Positions 54,111 through 61,700 of a stretch of 64,000 nucleotides of DNA are shown here, piece after piece. The DNA comes from Amycolatopsis azurea DSM 43854. GTDB taxonomy: Bacteria > Actinomycetota > Actinomycetes > Mycobacteriales > Pseudonocardiaceae. How positions within the stretch are numbered: position 1 is the stretch's first letter; the number at the start of each line of letters is the position of its first letter. The DNA lies in the NCBI RefSeq assembly GCF_001995215.1, contig NZ_MUXN01000013.1:124001-188000 (forward strand), given 5' to 3'. Both the position numbers and the translations under genes were made by a program. The notes under the pieces were generated by a model. It was not told where the DNA came from. It saw only the letters and a list, made by a program, of their open reading frames with translations, and made no database searches.

Positions 54111-56369
54111 TCACCAGCGCGGGTACCGCTTCGCCCACTGGTCGCCCAGCACGCCGAACGCCGAATGCCGGTCGAAGTGCCAGAACGCGTCGGTGGCGAT
54201 GTTCTCGATCAGGTACCGCAGCTCCAGCTGCTCGACCCACTTCTGCGGCAGGCCGGGGATCCCGGTCCGCGCCCCCAGCAGGGCACCGGCGATCGCGCCG
54301 GTCAGCGCGCTCCGGCCGCCGTGGTTCACCGAGCGCAGCAGCGCCTGCTCCGGGTAGTTCTCGAAGCCGGACAGCGCGGCGAACGCGCGGCCCAGCACGG
54401 AGAGCGTGGTCTTGCCGTCGCCGACGAGCTCGGGGATGCGCAGGTCGGGCAGCCCGTGCTTGCCGAAGAACGGCACCGCGTCGGCGACCACCTTCTTCAG
54501 CTCGGCCCACACCGGTCCCCGCTGGTCCGGGTTCGCGTCGGAGAAGATCTCGCGGGTCAGGTTCCAGATCGGGTAGCTGAACGCCTCCGACGTCAGCGCC
54601 GGTTCGAACAACCAGGTCAGATAGGTCGACGCTTCGAGGTCGACCTCGTTCGGATGGGTGATGCCGACCAGGCTCCGCACCGCCTGGCGCGAACCGCCGC
54701 TGAGTCCGCTGCCGTGGCCCGCGCCCGTCATCGCCGCGGGCAGCGCCGAGACCAACGCCTCCGGACCGGACATCGGCACCGCGTTCGGCGCGACCGTGGC
54801 CAGGGCGTACATGGCGTTGAGCGCCGCGTCGGAGGTGCCGTCCGCCTCGCGCCGGACCTTCAGCTCGGGGACCTTGACCAGCCAGCCGTCCGGGTTCTCC
54901 AGCGGCGCGCCCTGCGTGTAGAGCCACCGCAGGAGCGCGTTGCGGGCGACCGTGCCGAGCGCCTGTTCGGCCTCCCGCGACTCCGGCTGCTCGCGGTGTG
55001 GGCTGCGGATGACGGCCTCGGTGGCGAACAGCAGCCGCTGGGTGAGCGGCCCGATCCGCCCCGGCAGGTCGTAGGCGACCTGGAGATCGGTGACGCCGTC
55101 CGGGCCGTAGGCGGCGTGGATCTCGTCGAGCCGCATCCGGTCGACGGCGGCGCCGAGCGCCTCACCGATCGCGAAGCCGACGTACGCGCCGGTGACCCGC
55201 TGCCAGCCGAACTTCGAGCCGGACGTGTCGCGCTCGAAGTACTTGCCGAAGGTGTCCAGCCTCGGCACGATCTGGCCCTCGTCGTCGTACGACGGCGCGA
55301 GACCGTTCGCGCGGAGGTCGTTCGGTCGTCCCGGCGGCGGCTCGGGCAGCTTCAGCCGTCGCAGCCACGACTGGCCGAGCACGGTCTTCTGGCATTCCTC
55401 GACGGTCAGTTCGAAACCGCGTTTGCGGGCCTTTTCGGCCGCGCCCAGCGGCAGGGCGACCGGCTCCGGAAGCCCCATCCGCGTCGCGGTGTCCTCCGCG
55501 ATCCGCGCCAGGTCCTCCTGCGCCTCCGGGCAGCGGTCGGTGACGTCGACGGACGGCTCCCGGCGCGGGAAGCGCTGCGCGATCTCCGCGAGTTCGGCGC
55601 CCCCGACGTCCTCGAACGTCGCCGGGCCCCCGTTGATCACCAGGTTCGGCGGGGCCTCGTAACCGGCGAGCGTGGCGATGTCGACCTGCCAGTACCCGTG
55701 CTCGCGCGAGGGCAGGTTGCGGGTCGAGCTGAACACCTTGAGCTCGCCGCGGTCGGCGTTGAAATAGAACCGGCTGGTCTTGCCGGTCTCCGCGTCCGCC
55801 GGGACGTAGACCTCGCAGCGGAGCAGCCCGATCAGGAACAGTTCCCTGGTCAGCCAGCCGACGCTGGCGAACGAGAGCAGCGTCTCGAGTTTGTTCTGCG
55901 GTTTCGGGTAGCCGCGCCGGATCGGCCCGGCCCGGTATTCGGGGTTCTCCCGCTCCTCACCGGTCTGCTGGCCTTCCGGGCCGACCTTGACCCAGCCCGC
56001 GACGGCCTGCAGCGGCACCCCGAGGTGACCGAGACCCGATTTCGCGTACTCGGGATCGACGACCTCGCGCCAGTTCTCCTGGCCGGGGAACGCCACCGGG
56101 ACGCTCAGCCCGCCCGGCTGCGGATGCGCCTGGCGCAGCTCGCCGTCCGGTTCGCGGACGATCACCGACGGCGGCGGGAAGATCTCCTTCTCCGCGTGAC
56201 CCTCGTCGAGGTAGGCGATCGTGTTGTACGGGACCAGCCAGCCCTCGGGGATCCGCAGGACCTTGTCGTGGTCGACCCGCAGGCCGGCGCCGTCCGGGGC
56301 CGAGAAGTCCGGACCGTGCACCGCACGCAGCCATTCCTCGACCTTGGCAACCGCTTCCGCCGATTCCAC
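54111..56369 (-). CDS. YrhB/Imm35-like + degenerate ADP-ribosylglycohydrolase protein
   Basis: 752 residues, GTG 56369 directly after the TNT2 stop. N-terminal YrhB/Imm35-like segment (AEAVAKVEEWLRAVHG...WLVPYNTIAYLDEGH), a middle region, and an ARH-like domain (about 395-745). The domain aligns with the neighbour but lacks metal ligands: IGEALGAAVD, GPLTQRLLFATEAV in place of DDT, and NHGGRSALTGAIAG in place of DxDST. It is therefore probably non-catalytic. Paralogous to the first ARH of the 50906 gene, with which it shares VEDIATDAYF/YLIENIATDAFWHFD C-terminal sequence. Confidence 0.82.
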   Translation of the reverse strand: MESAEAVAKVEEWLRAVHGPDFSAPDGAGLRVDHDKVLRIPEGWLVPYNTIAYLDEGHAEKEIFPPPSVIVREPDGELRQAHPQPGGLSVPVAFPGQENWREVVDPEYAKSGLGHLGVPLQAVAGWVKVGPEGQQTGEERENPEYRAGPIRRGYPKPQNKLETLLSFASVGWLTRELFLIGLLRCEVYVPADAETGKTSRFYFNADRGELKVFSSTRNLPSREHGYWQVDIATLAGYEAPPNLVINGGPATFEDVGGAELAEIAQRFPRREPSVDVTDRCPEAQEDLARIAEDTATRMGLPEPVALPLGAAEKARKRGFELTVEECQKTVLGQSWLRRLKLPEPPPGRPNDLRANGLAPSYDDEGQIVPRLDTFGKYFERDTSGSKFGWQRVTGAYVGFAIGEALGAAVDRMRLDEIHAAYGPDGVTDLQVAYDLPGRIGPLTQRLLFATEAVIRSPHREQPESREAEQALGTVARNALLRWLYTQGAPLENPDGWLVKVPELKVRREADGTSDAALNAMYALATVAPNAVPMSGPEALVSALPAAMTGAGHGSGLSGGSRQAVRSLVGITHPNEVDLEASTYLTWLFEPALTSEAFSYPIWNLTREIFSDANPDQRGPVWAELKKVVADAVPFFGKHGLPDLRIPELVGDGKTTLSVLGRAFAALSGFENYPEQALLRSVNHGGRSALTGAIAGALLGARTGIPGLPQKWVEQLELRYLIENIATDAFWHFDRHSAFGVLGDQWAKRYPRW

Positions 56370-57848
56370 CTACTCGATCCTCTCCAGGCTGCCGTCGGAC
56401 ACGTGTTCGGCGATGGTCTTCGCGAGCACGTGGGCCACCGCGCCGCCGGGCAGGTTCGCCCAGGGCACGGTGATGCCGGTGATCACGTGGAGCGGGCGCC
56501 GGAGCCGGTAGGACCGTTCCGTGTTCTCCCGTTCCAACGGCAGGGACGTCGTGGCGAACCGTACCCCGCTGTGATGCACCAGATTGCCGGTTTCCGCACC
56601 GAACCGCAGTACGACCGTACCGGCCGCCAACCGGCTGACGCGCTTGTTCCGCAGCAAGGTGAGGGGAGGCTCACCGGCGGCGGCCTGGATGGGCCAGTCG
56701 CCCAGTTCCTTCGCCGTCTCCAACGGCGTCTCGTGTCCGGCCGTCATCCTCGCCGGGTGCAGGAGGAGCGCCCCGAGCAGCTGCTGGGCGGCGTCCTCCA
56801 GGCGATCGAAGTACTTCGGCGTCACCGGGCCGCCGTCGGCGTGCGCCGCGACCTCCCACCCCGAAGCGGTGAAGTTGAGGCACCAGGCGCCGTCGGCGCG
56901 GTTGCCGATCCGGTACGCCTCCGGCCAGACACCGTGCTCGCCGAGACGGCGCACCAGTACGACGAGAAGCTCTTCGTCGGTCAGATCCGGGCTCGGCGCT
57001 GATTCCAGCTTCGCCGCGATGTCGCCTTCGGTGACCTTCACGTCCGAACGGCCGGGCTTCGGCCGGGGCGTCCCGAGCAGCTCGGCTTCGGCGGTGCGCC
57101 GCACCAGGTGCTCGACGTAGGGCGGCTGGTACTGCTGCGCGCGGATCCGGGCGACGAGGTCGGGCTCCGGCGGGATCCCGTATTTCCGCAGGTAGTGCGG
57201 CACCGATGCGTGCCAGATCCACCGGCCGTCGGTCTGGTAGGTCTCCGGGACCTCCGGCTCGGCGTCCGGGGCGAAGATGTCCTTGCCGAGCTCGGCGCCC
57301 GAGAGCACACACGGTTCGCGTTCCAGGTACTGCAGAATCAGCGGGACCTCGGCCTCGCCCAGCGGCGGCCGGTCCACCACCGGCGGTTTGCCCTCGACGT
57401 AGGCGTCGACGATCCGCGCGTGCCGGAACACGATCCCCAGCGGGAGTTGCGCGCGCAGCCGCCACCAGTCCGGGATGCGCTCGTCGTCGCGCGGGAACCT
57501 GCCCAGTTCGTCCGGGTAGTGGTTCGGCGCGGGCTGCTCGGTCCAGTGCGGTTCGGTGTCGAGCTGGAAGTCGAAGTCGAACGTGTCGTCCGGGCGGAGC
57601 GTGTAGCGCGCGTGCAGCCAGGTGCCGCGGCCGGGTTCGTACATCCCGGCCCGCAGTTCGGTGAGCAGCCCGCCCAGTTCGGCGGGGGTCGCGGTGTTCC
57701 GGCCGCGGAGTTCGGTGTGGTCGCCCGCCTGCCGGAAGGCGACCTCGGCCGGTGCCTTTTCGTCGGTGACGTTCGCGCGGACGAGTTTGCCGATCCGCAC
57801 CAGCAGCGCGCGCTGAGTTTCGAGAGACGGTTGTTCCACGTGAATCAT
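56370..57848 (-). CDS. TNT (NAD-glycohydrolase-like) domain protein, copy 2
   Basis: 492 residues from ATG 57848, overlapping the previous stop (ATGA). Paralogue of copy 1, about 150 residues shorter at the N-terminus: FDFDFQLDTEP, HASVPHYLRKYGIPPEPDLV are shared. The TNT domain (about 395-490) reads LAAGTVVLRFGAETGNLVHHS, TTSLPLER, LHVITGITVPW, LPGGAVAHVL. The expected Gln is again Ala. A parS-like GTTCCACGTGAATC lies across its first codons (57833-57846). Confidence 0.85.
   Translation of the reverse strand: MIHVEQPSLETQRALLVRIGKLVRANVTDEKAPAEVAFRQAGDHTELRGRNTATPAELGGLLTELRAGMYEPGRGTWLHARYTLRPDDTFDFDFQLDTEPHWTEQPAPNHYPDELGRFPRDDERIPDWWRLRAQLPLGIVFRHARIVDAYVEGKPPVVDRPPLGEAEVPLILQYLEREPCVLSGAELGKDIFAPDAEPEVPETYQTDGRWIWHASVPHYLRKYGIPPEPDLVARIRAQQYQPPYVEHLVRRTAEAELLGTPRPKPGRSDVKVTEGDIAAKLESAPSPDLTDEELLVVLVRRLGEHGVWPEAYRIGNRADGAWCLNFTASGWEVAAHADGGPVTPKYFDRLEDAAQQLLGALLLHPARMTAGHETPLETAKELGDWPIQAAAGEPPLTLLRNKRVSRLAAGTVVLRFGAETGNLVHHSGVRFATTSLPLERENTERSYRLRRPLHVITGITVPWANLPGGAVAHVLAKTIAEHVSDGSLERIE
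57833..57846. promoter_or_regulatory. parS-like 14-mer at start of TNT2 gene (two mismatches)
   Basis: GTTCCACGTGAATC matches 12 of 14 parS positions and keeps the CACGTG core. Located in codons 1-5 of TNT2, 33 kb from the parS cluster. Probably chance, listed for completeness. Confidence 0.25.
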
Positions 57849-58261
57849 CGCTCTGCTGTCCGGCTCGCCACGGTGAAGGACGGCGGCTGCCCCGACGCCC
57901 GTCTGGCCAGCTCCGCCTCCCACAGGCCGTAGGTCCTGGTGCGCAGGCTGTGCACCAGCGCGAGCTCCTGCGGCGACCGGCCCAGCGCGCGGATGGTGTC
58001 GTACAGGGCGAAGATCGGCCCGCCGCCGGACAGGTTGTCGGCACGCGCGGCTTCGGTCTCCTGGACGAACTCGGCCTCGCCGATCGCGTCGATGTCCGAG
58101 GTACCCCCGGCGTGCAGCACTTCGTGCAGCCGAGTGTTGTCCTCGTCGAACTCGCCCGTGTCCAGATTCAGGATGTGGCCGGTCAACCCGCCGTCCGGCG
58201 TGGTGTCGATCCGGTAGGTCCGCGCGTAGTAGCTGTAGAACAGTGGCGTCCTGATGGTCAT
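57845..58261 (-). CDS. Small operon protein, paralogue of 58258-58713 (function unknown)
   Basis: 138 residues, ATG 58261 overlapping the upstream stop. Shares with its neighbour the pattern FYxYYxxxYRIDxTPDGGLTG, then a TGEF/TGRF turn, VLHAGGTSDIDAI, AEFVQETEAARADNLSGGGPIFALYDT, and ALVHSLRTRTYGLWEAELARR. Not a family I recognise. Position directly after the multi-toxin gene, and small size, suggest an immunity or adaptor role, but that is inference. Confidence 0.75.
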   Translation of the reverse strand: MTIRTPLFYSYYARTYRIDTTPDGGLTGHILNLDTGEFDEDNTRLHEVLHAGGTSDIDAIGEAEFVQETEAARADNLSGGGPIFALYDTIRALGRSPQELALVHSLRTRTYGLWEAELARRASGQPPSFTVASRTAER

Positions 58262-58713
58262 CGCGACTCCCCTTCGCGTTGGTCCTTCAGCGCGTGCTTC
58301 GAGCGGTACTGGAACGAGGGCGGCTCGCCGGCGTCCTGCCGCGCGAACTCCTCTTCCCACATCTTGAAGGTGCGCCGGTACAGCTCCTCGACCAGGGCCA
58401 GTTCCTCTCCGGTGATCCGGCGGCCTTCGTCACGCGCCGTGTCCCAAGTGGCGCGGACGGTGTCGTACAACGCGAAGATCGGCCCGTCCCCGGTGAGGTT
58501 CTCCGCCCGCTCACGTTCGGTCAGCTGGACGAACTCGTCCTCGTCGAGCGCGCTGATGTCCGAGGTGGACGTGGCGTGCATGACCTTCCGGAGAGGCTCG
58601 TTCTTCTCGGTGAACCGGCCCGTCCTGGTGTCCAGGATGCTGCCGGTCAGCCCGCCGTCCGGGGTTTCGTCGATCCGGTACGGCCAGGAGTAGTACTCGT
58701 AGAAGCGGGTCAC
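58258..58713 (-). CDS. Small operon protein, paralogue of 57845-58261 (function unknown)
   Basis: 151 residues, ATG 58713 overlapping the stop of the large gene (ATGA). FYEYYSWPYRIDETPDGGLTG at the start, GDGPIFALYDTVRATWDTA in the middle and ELYRRTFKMWEEEFARQDAG near the end. Mixed alpha/beta predicted, cytosolic, charged. A tandem duplicate of the next gene. Candidate immunity to one of the large protein's domains. Confidence 0.75.
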   Translation of the reverse strand: MTRFYEYYSWPYRIDETPDGGLTGSILDTRTGRFTEKNEPLRKVMHATSTSDISALDEDEFVQLTERERAENLTGDGPIFALYDTVRATWDTARDEGRRITGEELALVEELYRRTFKMWEEEFARQDAGEPPSFQYRSKHALKDQREGESR

Positions 58714-61700
58714 GACGGGTCCTCCCGGAGGTCCTCCGGCAGCCCCTTTTGCAGGGCGTCCCAGAAGAACTTCCGCTCGCGCGTGAGCAGCGCGGCCTCC
58801 AGCAGGCGCTCCTCGGGCGACATCGGCCGCTTGCCGTCGTCGCGCGCGATCGTCTCGAAGTCCCGGCGCACCTCGTAGAGCGCGTGCTCGTAGGCGGCGA
58901 CCTTGTCCATCTCCGCCAGGTGCAGCCGGAACTCGGCGATGTGGCCGTTGCTCATCCGCAGGTTCATCTGCAGGTCGCGATACCCGCTGTCCTGCGGTTT
59001 CGCGAACCGGTCCTTGAACTTGACGATCTCGATGCCCTCCGCGGCGTGCACCTGCCGGAGCGCCTCGTAGGCCTCGGCGACCGTCTTGAACTCGACCTTC
59101 GCGCCGACCAGGTCGGTGAGCTTGGAGACGTTCCCGTTGTATTCGGCGATCTTGGCGAGCGCCCGGTCCACGTTCTTCTGTTCGGTCCGCCAGCCCGGTT
59201 TGCCGTCTTCCCCGGCGACCTGCCGGGCGAGGTCGTTCAGCTCGTTCTGGGTCGGCTCCCAGATGGCGTTCAAGGCGTCCAGGAACTCGCGTTGCTTGAC
59301 TTCGTCGTTCTCCCAGGCTTTCTTCCAGTCGGGCTGGAGCCGGTCGTCCTCCGGGATCCGCCGGACCTCGTCGGCGAGGTCCTTCGAGATCTCCCGCTGC
59401 TCGTCGGTCAGCGGGGTCGCGTCCGGGCCCCCGTTGTCCTCGAAGTCGTTCAGGATCTCGTAGCCGCGGGTGTTCACCTCGTCCACGGCTTCGTGCAGGA
59501 TCGGGATCGCTTCGTCGTGCAGCATCAGGCTCGCGATGGTCTGCGGAGTGTGGATCAGCGATTCCCGCAGGTAGCCGTTCCGCTCGTCCAGCATCAGGTC
59601 GAGCAGTTCGGGGTGATGCGGCAGCCGCTCCCGGATGAACGCTTCCGTCGGGCCGAGGTCGTGCTCGACCCCGTCGGCGTCGGTGTACTTGACCTTCGCG
59701 TCGTCGTCGATGCCTCGGAGGGCCGCTTCGACGTCGTCGCGAGCGAGGAACTCTTCGGCCCGCTGCCGCGTGTCGGGATCGGCGGTGTCGAGGTCCGGGG
59801 CACGGTCGGGAGCGATGCCGTAACCGCCGTCTTCGCGGCCGAGCACCGGACGGCCGTCGGGACCGATCTGCGACGGCGGCAGCTCGTGGTCCTTGGCGAA
59901 CGCGATCCGCGGATCCACCGGCGGATCCTGCTTCGCGAAGGCGATCCGCGGGTCCACCGGCTTGTCGGGGTGCGCCGACGGCGCGTCCGGCGTCCGCGAC
60001 GGCTGCGTCTCCGGCACGCCGATGTGCATCAGCTTCATGCTCGTCGGCGGCTGCGGCAGGTTCATCAGCGCCCCGGACTGCGGGTCGATGAACGCGACGC
60101 CGTCACGGGTGTTCACCACCATCGCCACGTGGCCGCGCTCGATCCCTTCCGCGTCGAGGTACTTCACGGCGACCACGGCGTGGTGGTCGACGGCCTGCGT
60201 GCGCATCTCGCGGATCACCGTGTCGTAGTCCGCGCGCGAAGAGAACTCGCCGCCGAAGCGGCCTTCGATGTGCTCCAAGGTGCCGCGAGAGTCCATCTCG
60301 TGCATCAGGATCGGCTCGGCCGTGGCGTCGCGGCCGTGCAGCCGGTCCCAGTACGCCTCGGGACCGCGCGTGCAGTTCGAGTGGTACCCGTTCGCCATCG
60401 CGTCGGGGTCGTGGAAGTGCGGGTTGACCCCCGTCAGCTCCGGATGCCGGTCGCGGACGTAGGCGGCCTGCTGGTCCGGCGTCGCCGTCCCGGCGTGGAT
60501 CGCCGCCTCGCTCGGCGGGTTCGTCGCGTGCGCGAGACCCGACCAGCCGTTCTCCGGCGAAGGCATCGGGATCGGCTGGGTGTCGTCGGCGGAAAGCTCG
60601 TCCTGACGACCGTAGGGCGGCTCCGGGCCGTCGTCGTCGAGGACGCTGGAGATCCCGCTCTCGACGGGCTCGTCGGGTTTGATCGGCGGCGTCGCCGGCT
60701 CGACCGGCCCGCCGAGCGCGGCCATCCGCTGCTCATGCCGGGCGCGCTCGAATTCCGGTGCCTCGGCGTCGTGCCGGGCCCGGCGTTCGGCGAGCTTCTG
60801 CTTCGTCGCCTCGGGGTCGAGGTAGCGGGGGTCGCCCGGGGCGATCTCTTCGGCGTGGATGACCCATTTGCGCTTGCCGGTCCGGGGATCGGTGACCAGC
60901 TGCTTGTCGTGCACCAGCAACTGCGTGCCCGGCCTCGACAGCGCCTCGCGCTCGCCGGGGTTCATCGCCAGCGCGGAGATGTCCTTGGCGGTCTTCGACT
61001 GGATGTGGATCTCGACGTCGTCGCCGAACTTCGACGACTGGAACTCCGGCGTCTTGATCGAGGCGCTGGTCATCGTCGGCTCGACGGTGATCTGGCCCTT
61101 TTCGTAGTGCGCCGCCGTCAGATCCGACATCCGGGCGTTGCCCTGGTAGCTGATCGCGCGGACGCTTTCACCGGTGAAGTCGGGGAACTCGTTGAGCCCG
61201 CTGACGACCGCCTTCGTGTTCGCCTGCGCGCGTTCGAAACCGGGGTGGTCCTCGCCGCGGCGGTTGGCTTCGTTGGTCTCGTACGCGAACTCGCCCGTGC
61301 TGTACCCGTGGACCGCGATCGCGCCTTCCGTGGAGATGTCCCGCAGGTGCGGGTGCTGCTCCTGGCGCTGCCGGACGGTCTCCGCGATGCCGTCGTAGAT
61401 CTCCTGGCTCCGCACCGAATCGCGGACGCTCTGGTGTTCCTTCGACGTCGCCCGGTAGTCGTCGTCGAAGAGGTAGTCCTCGTCGAACCGCTTCGGCTCG
61501 GGTTCGGCTTCCAGCCGGTTCGCGATGCTCTGTTCCGGCTGTGCCTGGTCGGGGGCCCGCTCGGGGGCGGGCTCCGGGGTGTCGTCGCCCCGCAGGCGTT
61601 CCATCGGGGTCTTGGCGGGCTGCTCCGGTGTGTCGGCCTTCGGCGCTTCGTCCGCTTTCGGTGTCTCGTCGGCCTTCGGTGTCTCGGCCTCCGGGGCCTT

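Noticed and set aside
50909..54580. 1223-residue plus-strand open frame
   Set aside because: Antisense to the YrhB-ARH genes, which carry intact catalytic motifs and operon-like spacing.
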